Shown: one piece after another, positions 56,999 to 64,000 of the stretch | How positions within the stretch are numbered: the stretch's first letter is position 1 | Layout: every line of letters begins with the position of its first letter | Assembly (NCBI GenBank): GCA_039800325.1 | Contig: JBDLQY010000186.1 | Span: 1 to 64,000, forward strand | Reading direction: 5' to 3' | Length of the DNA: 64,000 bases | Source: SYIM01 sp039800325 | GTDB lineage: Bacteria; Pseudomonadota; Gammaproteobacteria; Burkholderiales; Burkholderiaceae_E | Notes under the pieces: generated by a model | What the model was told of the DNA's origin: nothing | Seen by the model: only the letters and a program-made list of their open reading frames with translations | Databases searched by the model: none | Translations under genes and position numbers: made by a program

Positions 56999-57466
56999 GT
57001 GACCGCATCTGATCGACCCTCCGAGAAGCCCTCTGATCCGCCCCTGCAGGCGCCGGAAGGCCAGCCCCATCGCCATAAGACGTTAGCCGGACTGCTGGCC
57101 TTGCTAGTTGGCTGGCTGGGGCTGCACCGGCTCTATCTGCGTGCTTCGTATTGGTGGGTGTACCCCATGATCTGCCTGCCGGCCCTGGGTTGGGCTCTGC
57201 GCCATACACCTTGGTACCGTCACGCCGGGTTTTTCGTACTGGCCCTGGTCATGGTGGTCAGCATGGTGGAGGCCATTCGTTTTTCGCTGACCCCGGATGA
57301 GCGATGGGATGCACGCCACAACCCCGCGAGTGGCCGTCATTCAGCCAATCGCTGGGGGCCGGTGTTTGTCGCCATTCTGGGTTTAATTTTCGCAGCTATG
57401 CTTGGCATGACTACGATGGCAATTGCGCTCGAGGGTTTGTTCAGAGGGCTGCGCGCGGCTGGCTGA
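56999..57466 (+). CDS. Small TM2-domain-like membrane protein
   Basis: A 155-residue inner-membrane protein of unknown function. After a hydrophilic N-terminus (SDRPSEKPSDPPLQAPEGQP) come HKTLAGLLALLVGWLGLHRL and YLRASYW, which resemble the TM2 domain pattern (Gly-rich helix followed by a GLHRFYLG-like turn), two more helices, a charged loop and a final helix. The GTG start at 56999 has no strong ribosome binding site. The stop codon overlaps the ribosome binding site region of alaX (GAGGA at 57465-57469), so the two are likely cotranscribed. No function is assigned. Confidence 0.72.
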   Translation: MTASDRPSEKPSDPPLQAPEGQPHRHKTLAGLLALLVGWLGLHRLYLRASYWWVYPMICLPALGWALRHTPWYRHAGFFVLALVMVVSMVEAIRFSLTPDERWDARHNPASGRHSANRWGPVFVAILGLIFAAMLGMTTMAIALEGLFRGLRAAG

Positions 57467-57476
57467 GGATTTTGAT

Positions 57477-58181
57477 ATGCATACCGAGTTATTGTTCAGG
57501 GACGATGCCTACCTGCAGTCGTGTGAGGCACGTGTGTTGTCAGCAAGTGAACTGGGCGTCGTGCTCGACCGCACGGTTTTTTATCCCATGGGTGGCGGCC
57601 AGCCGGGTGACACGGGCGTGCTGCGTTGGACGGGGGGGCAGGTGCGCATCGCAGATACGCGTAAGGGCGATGAGCCCGATACCGTCAAGCATGTGCCCGA
57701 GCCTGGTTCAGCATTGCCTCAGCCTGGCGACCTGGTCACGGCCGAGATCGACTGGGACAGGCGGTATGCCCATATGCGAATTCACACCTGTCTTCATGTG
57801 TTGTCGTGTGTGGTCGTGGCTCCCGTCACGGGTGGCAATATCGCGGCCGATAAGGGACGGCTTGATTTCGATATCGACATGAGTCAGCTGGATGCCGCCC
57901 GTATTGAGGCAGGCGTCAATGAGTTGATCGCCCGTGCGATACCGACCGAGACGGTCTGGATTACAGACACTGAACTGGACGCGCGTCCTGATCTGGTCAA
58001 AACCATGAGCGTGCAGCCACCACGAGGCGCTGGCCGAGTACGTCTGCTACGCATCGAGGGCGTTGATCTGCAACCCTGCGGCGGCACGCATGTGCGCAAT
58101 ATTGCTGAGATCGGACGCGTGCGCGTTTTGCGTATTCGCAGCGAAGGCAAGCGCAACAAACGCGTCGAAATCGGTTTCTAG
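57477..58181 (+). CDS. AlaX-like alanyl-tRNA editing protein
   Basis: A 234-residue cytoplasmic protein that would clear serine or glycine wrongly attached to tRNA-Ala. The AlaRS editing-domain fold is marked by TVFYPMGGGQPGDTG, the zinc site HTCLH (in AHMRIHTCLHVLS) and QPCGGTHVRNIAEIG. The ATG at 57477 has GAGGA at 57465-57469; an in-frame extension to 57423 overlaps the previous gene and is not favoured. It is followed by a thioesterase gene 38 bp on. Confidence in the editing-domain call is high; trans-editing activity is by family. Confidence 0.88.
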   Translation: MHTELLFRDDAYLQSCEARVLSASELGVVLDRTVFYPMGGGQPGDTGVLRWTGGQVRIADTRKGDEPDTVKHVPEPGSALPQPGDLVTAEIDWDRRYAHMRIHTCLHVLSCVVVAPVTGGNIAADKGRLDFDIDMSQLDAARIEAGVNELIARAIPTETVWITDTELDARPDLVKTMSVQPPRGAGRVRLLRIEGVDLQPCGGTHVRNIAEIGRVRVLRIRSEGKRNKRVEIGF

Positions 58182-58219
58182 AAATCTCAAGATCTTTGCT
58201 CACCTATAAGCGTCTAATC

Positions 58220-58795
58220 ATGTCTCAAGACTCACCCACGCCTTCCCCCGCCGAGGTCGAGGCCACCGTTGATCGCTGGCTGGCGCGAGAGCGAGAAATG
58301 CGCCTTATTTTGGCCGCGCCCGGACGTATTCCCATGACTGAGCTACCGCGCTATTCGGGCATGGAATTGCTCGAGCGCATGGGACGTGGCGAGTTTCCAT
58401 CGGTACCCATCGCACAAACGCTTGATTTCGTGCCGGTCGAGTGGGAGGCCGGACGCATGGTGTTTCAGGGCACGCCGCGTGCAGAGTTTTATAACCCGAT
58501 TGGTTCAGTGCATGGCGGCTACGTCGCCACGCTGCTTGACTCGGCACTAGCCTGTGCGGTCCACACCAAAGTCCCCCGAGGCTACGGCTACACCACGCTT
58601 GAGCTCAAGGTGAATTTTCTGCGGGCGCTGACCGATAAAACGGGCCCTGTTCGCGCGGAAGGTCGCATTATCAGCGTCGGTCGCCAGGTGGGTACGGCCG
58701 AGGGACGGCTGTTTGATGCTGCGGGTCGACTCTACGCACACGCAACCACCACCTGTCTCATCTTTCCGTTTCCAGACGCAGCCGCCAGTGCCTAG
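58220..58795 (+). CDS. PaaI-type hotdog-fold thioesterase
   Basis: A 191-residue cytoplasmic acyl-CoA thioesterase-like protein. The hotdog core has FYNPIGSVHGGYVATLLDSA with the HGG motif and the catalytic Asp, then YTTLELKVNFLRALTDKTG and RLYAHATTTCLIF. An N-terminal helical extension of about 70 residues (TVDRWLAREREMRLIL) precedes it. The ATG at 58220 is preferred to a TTG at 58196. The natural acyl-CoA is unknown; phenylacetyl- or other aryl-CoA are common in this family. Confidence 0.82.
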   Translation: MSQDSPTPSPAEVEATVDRWLAREREMRLILAAPGRIPMTELPRYSGMELLERMGRGEFPSVPIAQTLDFVPVEWEAGRMVFQGTPRAEFYNPIGSVHGGYVATLLDSALACAVHTKVPRGYGYTTLELKVNFLRALTDKTGPVRAEGRIISVGRQVGTAEGRLFDAAGRLYAHATTTCLIFPFPDAAASA

Positions 58796-58820
58796 CGCGA
58801 AAGCTAGACTCGCGTTTCAT
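58796..58820 (+). terminator. Possible weak terminator after the thioesterase gene
   Basis: CGCGA (58796-58800) and TCGCG (58810-58814) form a 5-bp stem with a 9-nt loop, followed by TTTCATTTTT. The stem is short, so this is only a candidate between the thioesterase and ridA. Confidence 0.3.
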
Positions 58821-58851
58821 TTTTCAGCCGCCTTACAACAGGAGCCTGCTC

Positions 58852-59238
58852 ATGCAGCGTGCCGTCATTACCACCCAGAGCGCACCGGCCGCTATCGGCC
58901 CCTATTCCCAGGCGATCCGAGTCGGGCAGACCGTGTACCTGTCGGGGCAGATCGCACTCGACCCCACCACGGGACAGCTGGTTGCTGGTGATGTTGATGC
59001 ACAGGCGCGCCGTGCCTTTGCCAATCTTCGGGCAGTGGCAGAAGCCGCCGGCGGTGGTCTCGAACACTGCGTCAAGCTCACGCTTTTTCTAACAGACCTC
59101 ACGCACTTCGCCGCAGTCAACGCGGTCATGCAGTCGTTTTTTCAGGTGCCTTACCCGGCTCGTTCTACCGTCGGCGTTGCGGCGCTGCCGCGTGGCGCGC
59201 TCTTCGAAGTAGAAGCCGTGATGGTGCTGCCCGGCTGA
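58852..59238 (+). CDS. ridA: RidA family enamine/imine deaminase
   Basis: A 128-residue cytoplasmic protein that hydrolyses reactive enamine and imine intermediates such as 2-aminoacrylate. It has SAPAAIGPYSQAIRVGQTVY, LSGQIALDP, the active-site Arg in PYPARSTVGVAALPRGALFE and the Glu in VEAVMVLPG, all in the RidA pattern. The ATG at 58852 has AGGAG at 58840-58844. The length is normal for a trimeric member. It lies 4 bp before recG. Confidence 0.92.
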   Translation: MQRAVITTQSAPAAIGPYSQAIRVGQTVYLSGQIALDPTTGQLVAGDVDAQARRAFANLRAVAEAAGGGLEHCVKLTLFLTDLTHFAAVNAVMQSFFQVPYPARSTVGVAALPRGALFEVEAVMVLPG

Positions 59239-59242
59239 AACC

Positions 59243-61306
59243 ATGCCCGATAGCCGGTCAGCGGCAGCGCCTCGATCCAACGTAAAACCAGCCTCTACCC
59301 GTGAGGGGCTTGATGCCCTGGCGCGTCTTGGCATTCGTCGGCCCGAAGAGCTTCTGCTACATCTGCCGCTGCGCTACGAAGACCATACGCGGCTTGTGTC
59401 GGTCGCCAGCCTGCGTCCAGGCGACAGTGGTCAGTTTGAAGGGATAGTGCGGTCAAGTCGTGTCGAGACCCGAGGGCGCCGCGTTCTGCTGGTGGAGGTC
59501 GCCGATGACAGCGGCTCGATCAGCCTGCGATTCCTTAACTTTTATCCGAGCCAGGTGGGTCAACTGACCGCGGGTGTGCGTATTCGGGCGCACGGCGAGG
59601 TGCGCGGCGGTCTGTTTGGCCCTGAGATGATTCATCCTCGTTATCGCGTGGTGAAGCCCGGCACGCCCCTACCCAAGCGCCTGACCCCGGTATACCCCAG
59701 CGTGGCCGGAATCAGTCAGTTGCTCATTCGGACCGAACTCGCTCGCGTGCGGCGCACTTTGCGCTGGACTGAAACGGTTGATGCCGGTGTGATCCGAAGC
59801 CTGGCGCTTCCGACGATTGCACAGGCGCTCGATTTTCTGCATGAGCCGCCTGCCGATGTCGCGATGCAGGCGCTTGAGGCCCGCGAGTTGCCAGCCTGGC
59901 GTCGCGTCATCTTCGATGAGTTTCTGGCCCAGCAGTTATCGCTGCGGCGTGCACGCGAGGCACGTGCTGCGCAGCAGGCCTCCGCTGTGCCGACGCTGGA
60001 TCTTGTGCAGCGTCTGACAACAGCCTTGCCGTTTCAGCTTACGGCAGCACAGCGGCGCGCCTGGTCTGAGGTGTCGCGAGATCTGGCGCGTGCACAGCCC
60101 ATGAACCGTCTGCTGCAGGGTGATGTGGGCAGCGGCAAGACGGTGGTGGCCGCGCTGGCTGCGGCACAAGCCGTCGGCAGCAGCCACCAGGCTGCTTTGA
60201 TGGCACCCACCGAAATTCTTGCTGAACAGCACTTGCGTAAGCTGACGCCCTGGCTTGAGCCGCTTGGAATCCGGGTCGGCTGGTTGGCGGGATCGCTGCG
60301 AGAGTCTGAGAAGCGCGCAGTTCGCGCCGCTGTGGCAGCCGGTGAAATTGATCTGCTGGTTGGCACCCATGCGCTCATCGAAAGCGGTGTGCAGTTTTCG
60401 CGTTTAGGCCTGGCGATCGTCGACGAGCAGCATCGCTTTGGTGTAGCTCAGCGTCTGGCACTACGCGCGGGCGACAGCGGTCAATTGGCACACCAGCTCA
60501 TGATGAGCGCAACCCCCATACCGCGTACGCTGGCCATGAGCTATTACGCAGACCTCGATGTGTCTGTCATCGATGAGCTGCCGCCGGGTCGAACGCCCGT
60601 CGACACACGCGTCTTGCCCGAGTCGCGTCGGGGCGACCTGATTGAGCGGGTACGAGCGGCTGCTGAACAGGGTCGACAGGTTTACTGGGTTTGTCCTCTT
60701 GTGGAAGAGTCTGAAGCGCTTGATCTGCAGACGGCGATCGATACACATGTCGCACTGTCTGAGGCGCTGCAACCCTTATCTGTAGGCCTGGTCCATGGAC
60801 GTCTGAGTTCTTCTGATAAACAGGCTGTCATGGATGGGTTTACTCGGGGCGAGATCCAGGTTCTGGTGGCGACAACAGTTATCGAGGTCGGTGTCGACGT
60901 GCCCAATGCTTCGCTGATGGTGATTGAGCATGCTGAGCGCTTCGGTCTGGCACAACTTCATCAGTTACGGGGCAGGGTAGGGCGAGGTGCGACGCGCAGT
61001 GCGTGCGTGCTGCTTTACTATCCTCCCCTGTCGCCGGCGGCTCGCGAACGACTGCAGGTGATGCATGACACTACAGATGGTTTCGAGATCGCACGCCACG
61101 ATCTGCGTCAGCGCGGGCCTGGTGAATTTCTCGGTGCCCGTCAGTCAGGCCAGGCCTTGCTGCGCTTTGCCGACCTTGAGCGCGATGCCGATCTCGTCGA
61201 AGCAGCGCGCGACTGCGCGGCGTTGATGTTGCGTGAACATCCAGAGCAGGCCGCAACGCATGTAGCACGCTGGCTGGGCGAGCGCGAAGACTATCTGAAG
61301 GCTTGA
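59243..61306 (+). CDS. recG: ATP-dependent DNA helicase RecG
   Basis: A 687-residue superfamily 2 helicase that remodels stalled forks and branched DNA. The N-terminal wedge/OB domain covers about residues 20-180 (LLLHLPLRYEDHTRL). Helicase motifs follow: Walker A LLQGDVGSGKTVVAALAAA near 288, the DEQH box IVDEQHRFGVAQRL, SATPIPRTLAMSYYADLD, VATTVIEVGVDVPNASLMVI and QLRGRVGRGATRSACVLLY. The C-terminus GEFLGARQSGQALLRFADL is typical. It starts 4 bp after ridA and its stop lies 1 bp from the convergent dgoA stop. Confidence 0.95.
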   Translation: MPDSRSAAAPRSNVKPASTREGLDALARLGIRRPEELLLHLPLRYEDHTRLVSVASLRPGDSGQFEGIVRSSRVETRGRRVLLVEVADDSGSISLRFLNFYPSQVGQLTAGVRIRAHGEVRGGLFGPEMIHPRYRVVKPGTPLPKRLTPVYPSVAGISQLLIRTELARVRRTLRWTETVDAGVIRSLALPTIAQALDFLHEPPADVAMQALEARELPAWRRVIFDEFLAQQLSLRRAREARAAQQASAVPTLDLVQRLTTALPFQLTAAQRRAWSEVSRDLARAQPMNRLLQGDVGSGKTVVAALAAAQAVGSSHQAALMAPTEILAEQHLRKLTPWLEPLGIRVGWLAGSLRESEKRAVRAAVAAGEIDLLVGTHALIESGVQFSRLGLAIVDEQHRFGVAQRLALRAGDSGQLAHQLMMSATPIPRTLAMSYYADLDVSVIDELPPGRTPVDTRVLPESRRGDLIERVRAAAEQGRQVYWVCPLVEESEALDLQTAIDTHVALSEALQPLSVGLVHGRLSSSDKQAVMDGFTRGEIQVLVATTVIEVGVDVPNASLMVIEHAERFGLAQLHQLRGRVGRGATRSACVLLYYPPLSPAARERLQVMHDTTDGFEIARHDLRQRGPGEFLGARQSGQALLRFADLERDADLVEAARDCAALMLREHPEQAATHVARWLGEREDYLKA

Positions 61307-61307
61307 G

Positions 61308-61943
61308 TCAGCTGGCGTACCATGCCTTTACAAATTGGGCGGCACGAACAGCTACTTCGGTTGCGCTGAGTCCGGGGGTGTACAAGGCGGAGCCCAGCCC
61401 GAAGCCATTCGCGGACGCTGCGCGATAGTCGGTCATGCGTTCGGGTGTGATGCCACCCACCGGAAAGAGTCCCACGCCCGCAGGTAGAGTCGCCCGCCAC
61501 GCTTTAACGACGGATGGGGGTAGGCCCTCGGCGGGGAAAAGCTTTAAAGCGTGAGCTCCTGACCTGAGGGCGGCGAAAGCCTCGGTGGGTGTTGCGACCC
61601 CCGGCATGCAAAGCATGCCGCGCGCGCGGGCCTCGGTCACTACCGTGGTGTCGAGATTCGGCGCCACGATGAGCTGACAGTCAACCGTCGCCAGTGCCTC
61701 GACTTGCGCTGCATCCAGCACAGTTCCTGCGCCCACCAAGGCCTGTGGTAGCGCTTTGCGCAGGAGGCGAATGCTGGTGAGTGGATCAGGCGAGTTAAGG
61801 GGTACTTCGATAACGCGAAAACCAGTCTGCCAGAGTGCCCCACCGATAGCCTCAGCCTCATCGGGTTTAATGCCGCGCAGAATTGCGATGAGGGGTAGTT
61901 CGGCCAGTGCTGGATGAAGCGTGCTGATGGGCGTGATGTTCAT
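61308..61943 (-). CDS. dgoA: 2-dehydro-3-deoxy-6-phosphogalactonate aldolase
   Basis: A 211-residue class I aldolase of the KDPG/KDPGal family, which splits KDPGal into pyruvate and glyceraldehyde 3-phosphate in De Ley-Doudoroff galactonate breakdown. It resembles E. coli DgoA: LPLIAILRGIKPDEAEAIG, EVPLNSPDP, ALVGAGTVLDAAQVEALA, CQLIVAPN, and the Schiff-base Lys in GAHALKLFPAEGL, then GLFPVGGITPE. The matching kinase dgoK is 96 bp upstream on the same strand. The ATG at 61943 has no clear ribosome binding site. Confidence 0.9.
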   Translation of the reverse strand: MNITPISTLHPALAELPLIAILRGIKPDEAEAIGGALWQTGFRVIEVPLNSPDPLTSIRLLRKALPQALVGAGTVLDAAQVEALATVDCQLIVAPNLDTTVVTEARARGMLCMPGVATPTEAFAALRSGAHALKLFPAEGLPPSVVKAWRATLPAGVGLFPVGGITPERMTDYRAASANGFGLGSALYTPGLSATEVAVRAAQFVKAWYAS

Positions 61944-62039
61944 GGTGTGATCGATCGAGACCGGCTCGTGCTCTAGCGGGGCAGAGCGGGTGTGTTCGGA
62001 ATTGAATCGTAGAACTCAAACGATGGTGACTGTACCCCG

Positions 62040-63059
62040 CTAGGCGATCAGCCTGGCACGTTGTGCGATGGCAAATAGACCCGATGCGGCCGGTTCACCG
62101 TCTGCGATTTGTGCAGCACGCCCCAACAGGTGCAGGGCGCGTTCATAACGCCGCGCCAGCTCGCGGGATCCCACAATGATGATGGACTCGCGGTGATGAG
62201 AGTCGGGGGCACTATCCGCGCCCGCATGCTCGCCCAATTCGGCGCTCAGTTCGCAACCTATGGTCAGTCCGGATAGCCAGCCGCTTTGTTCGATGGCGTT
62301 CAACTCGCCAAACAGGCCTTTGCTGCGCGTGCTGAAAAACAGAGCGAGCAGCGACTGGGGTTGACTGGCCGCCAAACGCACAGCCGCATCAAATGCTCGC
62401 CAGTAAGCACCAAGCTCGGTCTCGTCCTGAGCCGAAGGTTCGGCACTGGTGCGGCCCAGGATGGAGTGCTTCTGCATGACCGCATAGACCTCGCCCGTCA
62501 TGTAGCTGCGGAAGGCCACGATGCGCGCCTGCTTCACCTGCACCCATTTGCTATGCGTACCCGGCAGCACGATACGCAGGCGGTCGGTGTGGGCAGCAGG
62601 CGCCGCGATACCACCTGGCGTACCGGCCTTCGCGAGTAGACCCGCCACCTGGGTTTCCTCGCCGCGCATGACGTCGGGTAAAGATCCGTTTCGGTGGCTG
62701 AGCCCAGGCACGATTCGGAATACACGCCCGGCGAGGTCATCAAGAACCGTGAGTGTATGGCCTAGTTCATCAAAACCGGCTGGAGTGGGCAGATAGGCTG
62801 CTTCACGCCAACCCTGGCGACTGCCAATCATGCCGCTGGCGATGACCGGTAGCGTTGTGGTCTGCGCCAGCCACGGTGCGCACAGCGCCTGCCAGGTTTG
62901 TGCGAATTGGCCATCGGTAACCGAGAGGATGCCCTGTGGGGCTGACCGCTGATCGATCACCTGGCCGTTTGCGGTAAAGAGGTAGGCGCGCAGCGAGCTG
63001 GTGCCCCAGTCAAGACCAATGAGACAGGCGGACGATTCCATTGCAGAGGGATGGTTCAT
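62040..63059 (-). CDS. dgoK: 2-dehydro-3-deoxygalactonokinase
   Basis: About 339 residues; phosphorylates 2-dehydro-3-deoxygalactonate to KDPGal, the substrate of DgoA encoded next. The DgoK pattern is clear: GLDWGTSSLRAYLFTANGQV, the ASGMIGSRQGWREAAYLPTP block, MRGEETQVAG, VLPGTHSKWVQV and FRSYMTGEVYAVMQKHSIL. The ATG at 63059 is used; a GTG at 63065 and an ATG at 63041 are alternatives. Galactonate dehydratase and transporter genes are not in the window. It diverges from oxyR with only 38 bp between starts. Confidence 0.9.
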   Translation of the reverse strand: MNHPSAMESSACLIGLDWGTSSLRAYLFTANGQVIDQRSAPQGILSVTDGQFAQTWQALCAPWLAQTTTLPVIASGMIGSRQGWREAAYLPTPAGFDELGHTLTVLDDLAGRVFRIVPGLSHRNGSLPDVMRGEETQVAGLLAKAGTPGGIAAPAAHTDRLRIVLPGTHSKWVQVKQARIVAFRSYMTGEVYAVMQKHSILGRTSAEPSAQDETELGAYWRAFDAAVRLAASQPQSLLALFFSTRSKGLFGELNAIEQSGWLSGLTIGCELSAELGEHAGADSAPDSHHRESIIIVGSRELARRYERALHLLGRAAQIADGEPAASGLFAIAQRARLIA

Positions 63060-63097
63060 GCCCACAGTATGCCCCGGGTTGGTATGATCAACAGCAA

Positions 63098-64000
63098 ATG
63101 ACGCTCACTGAACTGAAATACATCGTCGCTGTCGCGCGCGAGCGCCACTTCGGTCGTGCAGCTGAAGCTTGTTTTGTCAGTCAGCCCACGCTGTCAGTGG
63201 CTATCCGCAAACTGGAAGATGAACTCGGTGTGCAGTTATTTGAGCGCGGGTCGTCTGAGGTTAGCGTTACACCTTTGGGTGAGCAGATCATCGAGCAGGC
63301 GCAGCGGGTACTCGAACAGGCCAGCGCCATCAAAGAAATCGCCAAGCAGGGAAAAGACCCGCTGGTGGGGCCGTTGCGGGTTGGGGTCATCTACACCATC
63401 GGGCCTTATCTATTGCCACCTTTGATGCGTCACGTCATCGACGATGCGCCTAAGATGCCTCTGCTCTTGCAGGAAAACTTTACGGTCAAGCTGCTTGAGC
63501 TTCTGCGTCAGGGCGATATCGACGTGGCCATTCTGGCTGAGCCCTTCCCAGATCAGGGGCTGGTGACGCATGCGCTGTACGATGAGCCTTTTGTTGTGGC
63601 GGTACCTAAGGGTCATGAATTGGCGCGACGCAAGACCATCTCCTCAAGCGAGCTTAAAGAGCAGACCATGTTGCTGTTGGGCGCAGGGCATTGCTTTCGC
63701 GATCATGTGCTTGAGGTATGCCCTGAATTTTCTCGATACTCGCAAGCCAGCGCCGGCATTCAGAAAACCTTCGAGGGTTCATCGCTGGAAACCATTCGGC
63801 ATATGGTCGCCTCTGGTATCGGTATCACCGTATTGCCGCGCTCAGCAGCTCCGCGCACGGGTGAAGACGGCCTGTTGCGCTACATCCCCTTCGCTGCCCC
63901 GGTGCCGATGCGGCGTGTAACCCTGGCCTGGCGCAAAAGTTACTCCCGGCTGGACGCGCTCAAGGCTTTACGCAAGGCCGTGCTCAAGGTTGAGATTCCG
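63098..64000 (+). CDS. oxyR: OxyR hydrogen peroxide-sensing regulator, 3'-truncated by window edge
   Basis: A LysR-type activator; 301 codons are present with no stop before the window ends. The N-terminal winged helix-turn-helix reads TELKYIVAVARERHFGRAAE and FVSQPTLSVAIRKLEDELG. The regulatory domain keeps both redox cysteines at exactly the E. coli OxyR positions, C199 and C208, within GAGHCFRDHVLEVCPEF. Peroxide oxidises these to a disulfide and switches the protein to activate antioxidant genes. TATGAT at 63083-63088 could be a -10 box, 9 nt from the ATG. Only a few C-terminal residues are likely missing. Confidence 0.94.
   Translation, partial: MTLTELKYIVAVARERHFGRAAEACFVSQPTLSVAIRKLEDELGVQLFERGSSEVSVTPLGEQIIEQAQRVLEQASAIKEIAKQGKDPLVGPLRVGVIYTIGPYLLPPLMRHVIDDAPKMPLLLQENFTVKLLELLRQGDIDVAILAEPFPDQGLVTHALYDEPFVVAVPKGHELARRKTISSSELKEQTMLLLGAGHCFRDHVLEVCPEFSRYSQASAGIQKTFEGSSLETIRHMVASGIGITVLPRSAAPRTGEDGLLRYIPFAAPVPMRRVTLAWRKSYSRLDALKALRKAVLKVEIP

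Overview
The window is a gene-dense, GC-rich stretch of chromosome from a betaproteobacterium, most likely order Burkholderiales. The pointers are the paired cyanophycin synthetases CphA'/CphA, a Bug-type tripartite tricarboxylate transporter, a DinB with the finger insertion usual in Burkholderiales, recG and oxyR close together, a system I cytochrome c maturation operon, and a tandem-fused UvrA of about 2,000 residues. Both ends cut a gene: an EamA transporter on the left and oxyR on the right. No gap between genes exceeds about 200 bp. I see no rRNA, tRNA, insertion sequence, prophage or CRISPR array.

Layout. 1-11.4 kb holds metabolic and housekeeping genes: EamA exporter, allantoinase-like PuuE, ribosome hibernation factor, MFS carrier, 4-hydroxybenzoate hydroxylase, YeeE/YedE sulfur transporter, a core-MetE homologue, DNA polymerase IV, a histidine phosphatase and malate synthase G. 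11.4-19.3 kb is a cyanophycin locus: cphA'-cphA on the minus strand, diverging from an ABC exporter with an N-terminal zinc-ribbon extension and a translationally coupled DUF1854 gene. 19.3-26.5 kb has a MacA-like adaptor with a MacB-like permease but no ATPase, an amidohydrolase next to a feruloyl-CoA synthase-like ligase, thrH and an MFS carrier.

26.5-40.9 kb is an unbroken minus-strand run. Read in transcription order it is tctC-tctB-tctA, an ABC ATPase/double-FtsX permease/HlyD adaptor exporter, then ccmI-A-B-C-D-E-F-G-H. The small ccmD is recovered by hand. ccmI stands first instead of last, and CcmH has no visible signal peptide. 41-50.7 kb has argE, a class-III aminotransferase, a second core-MetE homologue, an acyl-CoA synthetase-like protein lacking key residues, an HtrA-like protein lacking two of its triad residues, a cytochrome c, a NUDIX hydrolase, a CDP-alcohol phosphatidyltransferase and a patatin. 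50.7-64 kb has the double UvrA, a TM2-like protein, AlaX, a thioesterase, RidA, RecG, the galactonate genes dgoA/dgoK, and OxyR with both redox cysteines at positions 199 and 208.

The best candidates for something not fully described are the cyanophycin-linked ABC/DUF1854 module, the four-ATPase UvrA fusion coupled by 4-nt overlaps to a patatin and a phosphatidyltransferase, the two proteins with degraded active sites, and the exporter that precedes the rearranged ccm operon. All function calls come from reading motifs and remembered family knowledge; no database search was run.
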